From the NCBI RefSeq assembly GCF_000346615.1, contig NZ_ANNU01000006.1, forward strand, positions 124,001-188,000: a stretch of 64,000 nt of DNA. The letters run 5' to 3'. Position 1 is the stretch's first letter, and every line of letters begins with the position of its first letter. This DNA comes from Nafulsella turpanensis ZLM-10 (GTDB taxonomy: Bacteria; Bacteroidota; Bacteroidia; Cytophagales; Cyclobacteriaceae). The notes below the pieces were generated by a model. It saw only the letters and a list, made by a program, of their open reading frames with translations, had not been told where the DNA came from and searched no databases. Below, piece by piece: positions 44,086 to 52,002 of the stretch. The translations under genes were made by a program, and so were the position numbers.

Positions 44086-44103
44086 TAGTTGTTAGTTGTT
44101 TGT
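44083..44103 (+). repeat. Heptad tract starting at the mazG stop
   Basis: Units TAGTAGT, TGTTAGT, TGTTTGT in phase; the first contains the mazG stop codon TAG. Third sequence family of heptad organisation; weak alone. Confidence 0.35.
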
Positions 44104-44240
44104 AATAACTTTTTTGGGGAAAGAGGATAAAAAGCCGCCTGAGGTTTGGAAAAAAGGAGTATAGCGTCTTCTCTGGGCTTATTACTGAATTAGACATTCT
44201 GATCCCCTTAATATCATTCTACTACTCAGGAACCTGAAAG

Positions 44241-44990
44241 TTAGGATAGAGAAAGGTAGGCAGCCAGCGGATCGTTACCATTCCAGCTGCCCGTGGCCTG
44301 CAGGGGAATAAAACGGGCAAAAAGCTCTTCGCTATACCAGTTCCGGCTGCGGGTTTTATGAATTACCTCCTGGTGCCGCCGCATTCCGTAAGCAAAAGCT
44401 TTTAGCTTCTCCTGACTTTGCCAGAGACTGACGGTACCCTGCTGTATCACCGGCCACTCACCAATGCCCACCTGCGCCAGCAGTCCTTCTGCCTGCTGGG
44501 TTTCTGCACTTACTCCGGGTACATGCCGCCAAAAATCATACAAACGGCTGAAGCGGATACTTGCCCTGGTTAACGCTACCAGCGGACCTTTATAGTCTGT
44601 AGTAAGGGAGTGGAGCGGCAAGAAGGGATTGCTCCCCTGCCAGTAGCCTTTAGCTGAAACGGGAAGCATTTTCAGGGTGTACACTTCCTGGCAGCGCTGC
44701 CGAATGGAGCGAACGAAAGGAGAGGTCTGTATAAAATTTTCTGCCGCTTTTTCAGTTTGCCAGCTGGAAAAAACAGCGTAGCGGCCAAAATCGGGCTTTA
44801 TACTAAAGCCAGCGCCGGCCCCTGTTCCCATCATGGCACCGAATTTCAAACCTTGCAGGCCGCTGAGGTACTGCCGCGAAAGTCCCATTTGCCGAAAGCC
44901 CCACCACTTCCTGCCTTCCTGAAGGCGAAAAAGCATAAATACAGCCACTGGTGTAGCAGGGGATTGATATTTTTCTTCTACATGCGGCAT
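44241..44990 (-). CDS. CrtA-like (spheroidene monooxygenase-like) protein
   Basis: 249 residues from the ATG at 44990 (MPHVEEKYQ). The conserved landmarks match the CrtA/spheroidene monooxygenase family: FGRYAVFSSWQ, ATRASIRFSRLYDFWRHVP, GIGEWPVIQQGTVSLWQ, HQEVIHKTRSRNWYSEELFARF. In purple bacteria CrtA is a haem oxygenase acting on acyclic carotenoids; in Bacteroidota relatives hydroxylate carotenoids. No other crt gene is nearby. An upstream TTG at 45086 would add 32 residues; I do not favour it. It stands alone on the minus strand. Confidence 0.72.
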   Translation of the reverse strand: MPHVEEKYQSPATPVAVFMLFRLQEGRKWWGFRQMGLSRQYLSGLQGLKFGAMMGTGAGAGFSIKPDFGRYAVFSSWQTEKAAENFIQTSPFVRSIRQRCQEVYTLKMLPVSAKGYWQGSNPFLPLHSLTTDYKGPLVALTRASIRFSRLYDFWRHVPGVSAETQQAEGLLAQVGIGEWPVIQQGTVSLWQSQEKLKAFAYGMRRHQEVIHKTRSRNWYSEELFARFIPLQATGSWNGNDPLAAYLSLS

Positions 44991-45156
44991 TGTTTTGCAG
45001 GAATTTTTGTTAGTGCTAAGAATAAACGAGCACTTATGCGCCCTAACCTCCTGAGAAGGCTTATTGTTCAATAGCCTTAATTTCAATGCCTGCTTTTCTT
45101 AGGAAGCCAAGCGATTTTAAATAAAGCCGCACGTTATTTGCTGGAAAATTAATAGT

Positions 45157-45170
45157 ATTACAGCTGTAAT
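45157..45170. promoter_or_regulatory. 14-bp perfect palindrome before the secreted hypothetical gene
   Basis: ATTACAGCTGTAAT, uninterrupted, 12-25 bp before the ATG, beside a TATCAATTTG stretch resembling a -7 box. A regulator bound here would block transcription. Confidence 0.4.
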
Positions 45171-45181
45171 TATCAATTTGT

Positions 45182-45904
45182 ATGAAACTCTTACCCTATA
45201 TGCTCATTCTTGTGTTGGTAGGCTTTTTTGCTCCGGCAAAGGCTCAAATACAGGATGACCTCTGGTTCGATGGCCAGGTAATTTTAACCGATGGTCAGGT
45301 TGTTGACGGAAAACTCAGCTATTATTCCGACCGAAAAACCGGTTTGCTTCAAATAAATACAGGCAACAAAATTCTGTCATTCGATGCGAATCAGATTGTT
45401 TCCTTTCGCTTCTATGACCATGAGCTGCAAAGGCACCGCCGCTTTTACTCGCTCCCATACCCGCTGGCAGGCCAGAACTATGACATCATGCTGTTTTTTG
45501 AAGCGAATTATGAGGGACCGCACATCTCCCTTCTCTCCAAAACGGAGTTTAAAACCGAAATCAGAAATGCGAACCCTCACTCATACCGCTACAGAGGCTA
45601 TTATATTCCACGCTGGTATAACGATCCGTATTCGCCCCGTACCTATAACATAATGGTCCCCTACGAAACCTTATATCTGGTTACTCCGGAGAGCAGTATT
45701 GAGGATTACTCAGATGCCACCCCTGTGGTTGAACAACGCATCCGCTACCGCAAAGCAGATTATGATTTACTGCTGGAGATGATGAAGGATAAAAGAAAGG
45801 CCGTAGAAAAGTTTATTGAAACCAATAAGTTAAACCACAGGGAGAAAACTGATCTAATTAAAATTATGCACTACTACAATCAGCTAAAAAGTGATGAAAG
45901 CTGA
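45182..45904 (+). CDS. Secreted hypothetical protein
   Basis: 240 residues with a signal peptide (MKLLPYMLILVLVGFFAPAKA, cleavage after about residue 21). The mature protein starts with a beta-rich part (GQVILTDGQVVDGKLSYYSD), has an aromatic, Tyr/Arg-rich middle (NPHSYRYRGYYIPRWYNDPYSP-like, only a landmark) and an alpha-helical, Lys-rich C-terminus. No family is recognised. It is solitary, with a palindrome at its promoter. Confidence 0.7.
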   Translation: MKLLPYMLILVLVGFFAPAKAQIQDDLWFDGQVILTDGQVVDGKLSYYSDRKTGLLQINTGNKILSFDANQIVSFRFYDHELQRHRRFYSLPYPLAGQNYDIMLFFEANYEGPHISLLSKTEFKTEIRNANPHSYRYRGYYIPRWYNDPYSPRTYNIMVPYETLYLVTPESSIEDYSDATPVVEQRIRYRKADYDLLLEMMKDKRKAVEKFIETNKLNHREKTDLIKIMHYYNQLKSDES

Positions 45905-46166
45905 TTGTAAAATGGTAAAGTAAAAAAGCTAACTGAAAAGGAAGCCAGAATTTTTAAGGTGAAGAAGAAATAGTTACGCACCCCATCAGCCTGAAGTAAG
46001 TAAAACCTTTACTCCAAAACACTACCTAAGCAGGTAAATGTATATCCACAGGAAAGTAAAGAAAGCCATCTTTACCTGCTCTGCTGCCTGCTTACGCTTA
46101 AAATAGGAGCCCTGAGCAGGGAAAATTCTTTTTACTTTAAAGCGGCAGTTACGAATACAGAGGAAT

Positions 46167-47270
46167 TCAGACCTCCACTTCAATAAGAGTGTCCTCTACC
46201 GCGTAAAGCTCCGGATTTTTAAACGGAATAAGGGCCATGGCCACCGCACCGGCATAGTATTCGGCACGGTCAATCAGCCCGTGGGTAAGTATACCGATGG
46301 CTCCGCTGCTAAGCTTGCTGTTTGTTTTTCCGAAGATGATATCATCAGCCTCTCCGAGTTCTTTTCCGTCCCTGACTAATTCCGCTACCTCCAGCGGTAA
46401 CACGAATGTCCCTGTCCTGGACTTCCCCTGCATTCCTTTCGGACCTATCAGCACAATCCATGCAAAGGCATAGAAATCATCTCCCTCTTCCTGCAGGCCA
46501 CCTTCCAGACCAATCCAGTAATCAGCCTCAGGCTGCTCCTGTTGTGCTGTGAGGGCCCTGTGCAGGGCACCCATAAAAGTTTCATCGTCCGTCATCGGCT
46601 GGTCGGCTACGCCGGAAGCTACAGAGATGCCATCGAAGACAAACTCCTGGTCCGGGAACATACGGCTAAAACCCAGCTCGGCTGCTTTAATTTTGGCCGG
46701 ATTTCGGGAGGCTACCACTACATGGTTTCCCCGTTTTGCCTCCTGTTTTACTACCTCCATGCCTTTATCAGCACCTCCTGATGGTTCAGGAGCCTCCGCA
46801 GCATTTCTTCCCCCTTTAGCCTTAGATCCTTTTTTTGCACTTCTCCTGGCTTTTGGTTTTGGCTTCGCTGCTGGTTTTTCAGCTGCTTGCTGAGCTTCCG
46901 AATTCCTTGCTTCTGCCCTTTGTCCGGCCTCCTGCTTTACTAGTTCTCCCTTAGGCGCTGCCTTTTTTTTCTTTGCCCGTTTTGGCTTTGCTTCTGCTGG
47001 CTCTGGTTTATTCTCCTGTTTTGCCATTGCCGCCCCTTCCTGCTTCTGTTCCTTTTCAGCAAGCGGTTCTCCTCCGGTCTTCGGCTTTTGAGCAGATTTC
47101 TTTTTGCTGGTTCTCCCTTTTCTTTTTGCTTTAGGCTTTAGCTCCGCTTTATCGGCGGTTTCCTGTTTTTTATCTTCTTCTACTACTTTAACCGCAACCC
47201 GGTCTATTTCTTTGGCATTCGTATCCTGTTCCTGGCTGGCTGTTTTCTTCGAAGCTGTTTTCTTTGTCAT
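46167..47270 (-). CDS. DUF84/YjjX-like NTPase with long Lys/Ala/Glu-rich N-terminal tail
   Basis: 367 residues. Residues about 190-365 are an inosine/xanthosine-triphosphatase of the YjjX (NTPase_I-T, DUF84) family: VVVASRNPAKIKAAELGF, the DDETFMGALHRA segment, YWIGLEGGL, and ADDIIFGKTNSK. YjjX removes non-canonical ITP/XTP. Residues 1-185 are low complexity, rich in Lys, Ala, Glu, Pro, and resemble histone-H1-like tails seen in some bacterial nucleoid proteins. The region has in-frame ATGs (for example before AKQENKPEP, residue about 80), so a shorter start is conceivable. Function of the tail is unknown; DNA, RNA or polyphosphate binding is inference. Confidence 0.75.
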   Translation of the reverse strand: MTKKTASKKTASQEQDTNAKEIDRVAVKVVEEDKKQETADKAELKPKAKRKGRTSKKKSAQKPKTGGEPLAEKEQKQEGAAMAKQENKPEPAEAKPKRAKKKKAAPKGELVKQEAGQRAEARNSEAQQAAEKPAAKPKPKARRSAKKGSKAKGGRNAAEAPEPSGGADKGMEVVKQEAKRGNHVVVASRNPAKIKAAELGFSRMFPDQEFVFDGISVASGVADQPMTDDETFMGALHRALTAQQEQPEADYWIGLEGGLQEEGDDFYAFAWIVLIGPKGMQGKSRTGTFVLPLEVAELVRDGKELGEADDIIFGKTNSKLSSGAIGILTHGLIDRAEYYAGAVAMALIPFKNPELYAVEDTLIEVEV

Positions 47271-47337
47271 AAGCTGAAAAAATATTGCTCTTTACTATTA
47301 TTCGTAAGTTTTAGCATAACGGTTTCCTTATCTGGCA

Positions 47338-48363
47338 TCAATTATACTGCACATAGTGCTCCCATTTTTCCAGAACGGTTGTAAAATCTTCCGGTAAATC
47401 GGTATTAAACTGTAACCAGTCGCCGCTGCGTGGATGTTTAAACCCGAGCGATTTTGCATGAAGTGCCTGGCGAGGCAGCAGCTTAAAGCAGTTCTCTACA
47501 AAAGACTTATATTTGCTAAACCTGGTGCCTTTCAACACCTTATCGCCTCCGTAGGTAGCATCATTAAACAAGGGGTGGCCGATGTAACTCATGTGGGCTC
47601 TAATCTGGTGCGTACGTCCTGTCTCCAGATTACACTGGATAAGCGAAACATAACGCAGATTCTTTAATACCTTATAGTGGGTAACGGCGCGCCTGCCCAT
47701 ATCGCCTTCCGGAAAAGGAGCGGTTACCCGCCGGTCTTTTAAGGAACGGCCTAAATTTACATTAATTGTGCCTGTTTCGGCCTGGGGCTCTCCCCAGGCC
47801 AGGGCATAGTAGGTTCTTTCGATGCTATGGTCAAAAAACTGTTTGGCTAAGCCCTGCATGGCCAGTTCTGTTTTGGCCACTACCAGCAAGCCCGAGGTAT
47901 CTTTATCTATTCGGTGTACGAGACCGGGTCGCCCTTCATTTTCAGGCATGGTGGGCAAATTTTGAAAGTGATGTACCAGTGCATTAACCAGTGTACCTGT
48001 CCAGTTGTTATAAGCAGGGTGTACGACCATACCAGCAGGCTTGTTCACAATCAGCAGGTCATCATCTTCAAATAAAATATCCAGCGGTATATCTTCTGGC
48101 TGAATATCTGTATCGCGCGGAGGTTCCGGCAGGGCAATGGTAATTACATCGCCAGGGCGTACCTTATAGTTACTTTTAACCGGTCGTTCATTTACCTTAA
48201 TAAATTCGTCGTCAATGGCCTTTTGTACCCGGTTGCGGGTTACATTGGGCAGCCGGTCCATTAAAAACTTATCAATACGCAGCAGCTGCTGTTTTGGGTC
48301 TACGACCATACGATGATGCTCAAAAAGCTCGTCGTCCTCCTGTTCTTCCTGGTAATTCTTCAT
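47338..48363 (-). CDS. RluA-family pseudouridine synthase (RluD-like)
   Basis: A 341-residue rRNA pseudouridine synthase. Residues 25-95 are an S4 RNA-binding domain (RIDKFLMDRLPNVTRNRVQKA), followed by the catalytic domain with VHRIDKDTSGLLVVAK (catalytic Asp), GRTHQIRAHMSYIGHPL and the C-terminal KHPRSGDWLQF. The S4 fusion and length match RluD, which makes 23S rRNA pseudouridines at 1911, 1915 and 1917, but RluC or a paralogue is possible. The N-terminal 20 residues are acidic. Confidence 0.88.
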   Translation of the reverse strand: MKNYQEEQEDDELFEHHRMVVDPKQQLLRIDKFLMDRLPNVTRNRVQKAIDDEFIKVNERPVKSNYKVRPGDVITIALPEPPRDTDIQPEDIPLDILFEDDDLLIVNKPAGMVVHPAYNNWTGTLVNALVHHFQNLPTMPENEGRPGLVHRIDKDTSGLLVVAKTELAMQGLAKQFFDHSIERTYYALAWGEPQAETGTINVNLGRSLKDRRVTAPFPEGDMGRRAVTHYKVLKNLRYVSLIQCNLETGRTHQIRAHMSYIGHPLFNDATYGGDKVLKGTRFSKYKSFVENCFKLLPRQALHAKSLGFKHPRSGDWLQFNTDLPEDFTTVLEKWEHYVQYN

Positions 48364-48496
48364 ACTGCTGCAAAGATAGGGAAATTATAGGTTGATATGC
48401 TAAGCTACCGAAAGACAGGTGCTTATTCAAAGGATACAGGAGGAGCGGGTAAAGATAACTTTGCCCGTAACCACAGGTGTTTATACAAAATGAAGA

Positions 48497-48524
48497 TTTG
48501 AAGCCCATCGTTTTCTTATATTTG
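48497..48524 (+). promoter_or_regulatory. Candidate promoter of the D-cysteine desulfhydrase-like gene
   Basis: TTTG, 16 bp spacing, TATATTTG: both Bacteroidota sigma-A-type boxes, with the -7 box 31 bp before the ATG. Confidence 0.5.
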
Positions 48525-48555
48525 TAAGGATCAGGCATTGAGACGATTTATCGAA

Positions 48556-49488
48556 ATGGATATCCTTCCTTTTTCCTCACCAATCACGACTCCTCCTATT
48601 CAGTTAGTTGAGGATCCTGTGCTGAGCAAGCACAAGGTGCAGCTTTGGATAAAACGGGAAGATCTCCTGCACCCACACATCAGCGGAAATAAATGGCGAA
48701 AGCTCAAATATAACTTACAGGCCGCCCGCCAGCAGGGACAGAAGGTGTTACTTACCTTTGGAGGAGCTTTTAGCAATCACATTGCTGCTGTTGCGGCCGC
48801 AGGCAAAACGTTTGGCTTTCGAACGATTGGCATCATCAGGGGAGAAGAACACCTTCCGCTCAATGCTACGCTGGCTTTTGCGCAGGAGCAGGGCATGGAG
48901 CTTCGCTACATGAGCCGGTCCACCTATAAAGAAAAGGAACAGCCGGAGGTGATGCTACAGCTAAGGGAACAATTTGGAAAGTTTTACCTGATACCGGAAG
49001 GAGGCTCAAACGCATTGGCCGTACAAGGCTGTGCCGAAATTATACATGACCTTGAAACCAGCGCCTATGATTATATCTGCACCGCCTGTGGCACAGGTGC
49101 CACTTTAGCTGGTTTAGTAGCGGGCATGAACCGGAAAAAGCAGCTGCTGGGCTTTCCGGTACTGAAGGGCGGCAGTTTCCTGAAAGCGGAGGTGGACAGG
49201 CTAACAAAGGAGTACAACGGGCAACTCTACCATAATTACCAGCTCATGACAGATTACCACTTTGGCGGCTACGCCAAATGGAAACCGGAGCTGCTCAACT
49301 TCATGAATATTTTCAGGGAGGTAACCGGCATTCCGCTCGACCCCATCTACACAGGTAAAATGCTCTTTGGCCTGTACAATCTGGTACAAAAAGGCTTTTT
49401 TAAGCCGGGCACAAGCCTGCTGGCTATCCATACCGGAGGGCTCCAGGGAGTTAAAGGCTTTAGGGAGCGTTTTGGCGATCTGATTTAG
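48556..49488 (+). CDS. D-cysteine desulfhydrase / ACC deaminase family PLP enzyme
   Basis: 310 residues, fold type II PLP enzyme. The PLP lysine is in HISGNKWRKLKYNL; the substrate/PLP-phosphate loop includes GGAFSNHIAA and the glycine-rich TACGTGATLAGL. Members either break D-cysteine (to pyruvate, H2S, NH3) or open the cyclopropane ring of ACC; specificity cannot be set without key residues in structure. The ATG at 48556 is used; an upstream TTG (48538) is weaker. Promoter boxes precede it. Confidence 0.85.
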   Translation: MDILPFSSPITTPPIQLVEDPVLSKHKVQLWIKREDLLHPHISGNKWRKLKYNLQAARQQGQKVLLTFGGAFSNHIAAVAAAGKTFGFRTIGIIRGEEHLPLNATLAFAQEQGMELRYMSRSTYKEKEQPEVMLQLREQFGKFYLIPEGGSNALAVQGCAEIIHDLETSAYDYICTACGTGATLAGLVAGMNRKKQLLGFPVLKGGSFLKAEVDRLTKEYNGQLYHNYQLMTDYHFGGYAKWKPELLNFMNIFREVTGIPLDPIYTGKMLFGLYNLVQKGFFKPGTSLLAIHTGGLQGVKGFRERFGDLI

Positions 49489-49676
49489 CGGGAAGCGGTT
49501 AAACCCTCCGTTTGGCTGAACTTCTTCAGAAAATCTCTGATATCCACTTTACTCGTTGCCTTTGGCTCCATTCGAAGAATATGTCCTTCTTCAACGGTAA
49601 AGGGCTGGTGGGCCAGAAAGTAATCTCCTTTTTCATAATAGATAACAATAAGCTCTCCTTTCCGACCAAGAGGCAC
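49485..49676 (-). CDS. Small protein or gene remnant, GTG or unusual start
   Basis: 63 residues from a GTG (PLGRKGELIVIYYEKGDYF ... FSQTEGLTASR). The composition is plausibly coding (regular charged/hydrophobic alternation). The frame continues upstream without an ATG only to a TAA about 40 bp away, adding K-N-I-D-R-E-H-I-Y-E-Q before the Val. Its stop overlaps the convergent desulfhydrase stop. So it is either a real small gene with an unusual start behind the YdeI-like gene, or the 3' remnant of a frameshifted gene. No family is recognised. Confidence 0.4.
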   Translation of the reverse strand: MPLGRKGELIVIYYEKGDYFLAHQPFTVEEGHILRMEPKATSKVDIRDFLKKFSQTEGLTASR

Positions 49677-49724
49677 CTGCTCATAAATGTGCTCCCTGTC
49701 AATATTCTTTTATGGCCTTCTACC

Positions 49725-50357
49725 TCAACTATACCGCCCCCTTTTGCCTTCTCGAAGCAATTCCAGCATTTGCTGCAGGCGGCGCAGGCGGGTATCGGCC
49801 CGCTTCGCATTGGTTATCCACTGCACATACTCCTTCCGGTGGGTATAGGCGAGGCTGTTAAAAAACTCCTCTTCCTTTGGATGAGCCCCAAGGGCCACCC
49901 GGATGTACTCGGGCATTTCCAGTATCCGTTCAGAAGCGGATTTTTCTGAACTCCCTACCATAGAGCCTTCCTTACGACTTACTTTGCTTTCGTGCCGGAA
50001 ACGTAATGCCGACCATGTTTCGTCGATAGAAACAGCCGCTACTCCTCCGTAGCCGGCCTTATATACCACCTCCCAGCCTTTATCGCGATGGAGGTCGGTA
50101 TGAAGGGCGGAGCTTTTTTTAGGATAACAGAACCATAGCTTCCCATCTTCTTTTATCGCTTTTAATGCTTTGGGAGCCTGTGCATTCAGCTCTTCAATAT
50201 TTCTGACGAAAAGCTGCACATAATCATAGTTATTTCCTTCTGGCGAATCATCAAAGGGTATAGGTTTAATGGCCTGCAAAAAAGATTCCGGCGCCTGCAG
50301 GATGAGGTTTTTCTCCCCGGGCTGTAATTTGAGTTTTTTAGCTAATGCGTTTTCCAT
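49725..50357 (-). CDS. YdeI/OmpD-associated-like protein with DUF3052-like N-terminus
   Basis: 210 residues. The first about 100 residues (LKLQPGEKNLILQAPESF ... KDGKLWFCYPKK-like) form a DUF3052-type fold; residues about 150-205 match the YdeI/OmdA family (EYIRVALGAHPKEEEFFNSL, RKEYVQWITNAKRADTRLRRL). E. coli YdeI helps resistance to polymyxin and oxidative stress; the role here is not known. It lies after radA on the same strand, with radA's terminator between them. Confidence 0.72.
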   Translation of the reverse strand: MENALAKKLKLQPGEKNLILQAPESFLQAIKPIPFDDSPEGNNYDYVQLFVRNIEELNAQAPKALKAIKEDGKLWFCYPKKSSALHTDLHRDKGWEVVYKAGYGGVAAVSIDETWSALRFRHESKVSRKEGSMVGSSEKSASERILEMPEYIRVALGAHPKEEEFFNSLAYTHRKEYVQWITNAKRADTRLRRLQQMLELLREGKRGRYS

Positions 50358-50367
50358 AGATCTCCAT

Positions 50368-50409
50368 AAAAAAGGCTGTCGTTCCTGAATATACGGAAGA
50401 CAGCCTTTT
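50368..50409 (-). terminator. Terminator after radA
   Basis: Perfect AAAGGCTGTC / GACAGCCTTT stem with inner pairs and a T-run on the minus strand, about 25 bp after the radA stop. Confidence 0.8.
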
Positions 50410-50430
50410 ACTGCAAAATTTTCAAAATTA

Positions 50431-51816
50431 TTATAAAAGCTTCATAAACACCTCTTCCAGCTTACTGACTGGTTTAACATCTATAGTGTACTGGCTAAAG
50501 TCCAGCCCCTTCTTATTGTACTTCGAGATATAGATTTCCTGAAATCCAAGCTTCTCTGCTTCGCTGATGCGGTTCTCAATTCGGTTAACAGCCCTAATTT
50601 CCCCACCTAGCCCTACCTCACCGGCAAAAGCAATGCGACTGGAAATGGAAACATCTTTGAGAGAAGATACGATGGAGGCGCATACCGCAAGGTCAATGGC
50701 CGGATCTTCTACCTTTAAGCCACCGGCAATATTGAGGAATACATCGTGGATGCCTAAGCGGAAGCCTCCTCTTTTCTCCAGCACCGCCAGCAGCATGTTC
50801 AGGCGTTTTGCATCATAACCCGTGCTGCTCCTCTGGGGAGTACCATAGGTGGCGGGGCTTACCAGGCTCTGGATTTCTATCAGAAGCGGACGATTCCCCT
50901 CCAGGGTTGCGCCAATCGTCACGCCACTCAACTCTTCCTCCCGCTGCGAGATTAAGATTTCCGACGGATTGCTTACCTCTCTTAGCCCGGTTCCCAGCAT
51001 TTCATATATACCCAGTTCCGAAGTGGAGCCAAAGCGGTTTTTAGTAGTGCGGAGCAGGCGGTAGCTCAGGTGCCGATCTCCTTCGAACTGCAGCACGGTA
51101 TCGACCATATGCTCGAGCACTTTAGGGCCTGCCAGTGAGCCTTCTTTGGTTATGTGGCCAATGAGGAATACCGGCACATTGCTTTCCTTGGCATACTTCA
51201 TCAGTTCTGAGGTCGATTCGCGCACCTGCGATACACTGCCTGCAGCTGATTCGACATAACTGGTATGGAGCGTTTGAATGGAGTCGACAATCAGCATCTG
51301 GGGCTGCAGCTGCTCAATCTGCTTAAAAATATTCTGCACATTGGTTTCGGTGAGGATATAGCAGTTTTCGCTAACGCCCTGCATACGATCGGCTCTCATC
51401 TTTATTTGCTGCTCGCTTTCCTCCCCGCTCACATAAAGTACCTTAAAATTTTTCATGGCAGTGGCGATCTGCAGCATCAGGGTTGATTTACCGATGCCCG
51501 GCTCTCCACCAATCAATACCAGGGAACCCGGTACAATGCCTCCTCCCAATACACGATTCAGCTCCCCGTCGGCCGTATTAAACCGTGACTGGTGCTCATA
51601 GGCAATGCCGGTTATGGGCTGGGGCTTATTGACTCTCTTAAAGCTGCCTCCTCCTGTCTCTGGTTCGGAGCGCCAGCTTTTGGTGTTTTTATCTTCTTTC
51701 TGCACTACTTCTTCCACATAGGTATTCCACTCGCCGCAGGAGGGGCATTTGCCGATCCACTTCGGAGACTGGGCACCGCAATTCTGGCAGAAATAGGTTG
51801 TTTTAAGTTTTGCCAC
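50431..51816 (-). CDS. radA: DNA repair protein RadA
   Basis: A 461-residue RecA-like ATPase promoting branch migration in recombination. N-terminal zinc ribbon CQNCGAQSPKWIGKCPSCG, Walker A GGEPGIGKST, the RadA-specific KNRFGS in TTKNRFGSTSELG, and a C-terminal Lon-protease-like fold (VEDPAIDLAVCASIVSSLKD) that lacks the protease dyad. Length is normal. It is transcribed away from the transpeptidase, starting ATG. Confidence 0.96.
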   Translation of the reverse strand: MAKLKTTYFCQNCGAQSPKWIGKCPSCGEWNTYVEEVVQKEDKNTKSWRSEPETGGGSFKRVNKPQPITGIAYEHQSRFNTADGELNRVLGGGIVPGSLVLIGGEPGIGKSTLMLQIATAMKNFKVLYVSGEESEQQIKMRADRMQGVSENCYILTETNVQNIFKQIEQLQPQMLIVDSIQTLHTSYVESAAGSVSQVRESTSELMKYAKESNVPVFLIGHITKEGSLAGPKVLEHMVDTVLQFEGDRHLSYRLLRTTKNRFGSTSELGIYEMLGTGLREVSNPSEILISQREEELSGVTIGATLEGNRPLLIEIQSLVSPATYGTPQRSSTGYDAKRLNMLLAVLEKRGGFRLGIHDVFLNIAGGLKVEDPAIDLAVCASIVSSLKDVSISSRIAFAGEVGLGGEIRAVNRIENRISEAEKLGFQEIYISKYNKKGLDFSQYTIDVKPVSKLEEVFMKLL

Positions 51817-51950
51817 TGGTTATTTACTAATGAGTTGACAGGCTATACTGATAGAGCAGGAGTTGCTATGCCTCCGGCCACTCTCAGTTCCTCTTATTCT
51901 TTTGGTGGTCTTTACCTTTTCTAAAGGTAAGGATGTTCTGTAAAACAACA

Positions 51951-51983
51951 AAAAAAGAGCCCTGCAGGTGCCTGCAGGGCTCA
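51951..51983 (-). terminator. Terminator after the L,D-transpeptidase gene
   Basis: Stem GAGCCCTGCAGG with CCTGCAGGGCTC, 2-nt loop, then a seven-base T run on the minus strand. It is perfect over 12 bp and the clearest terminator here. Confidence 0.9.
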
Positions 51984-52002
51984 AAAAGATGGTAAATATG
52001 TA

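Noticed and set aside
49526-49810. 94-codon minus-strand frame
   Set aside because: Mostly antisense or out-of-frame of the YdeI-like gene and Cys/Trp-rich; only its middle could be a remnant, noted as a finding.
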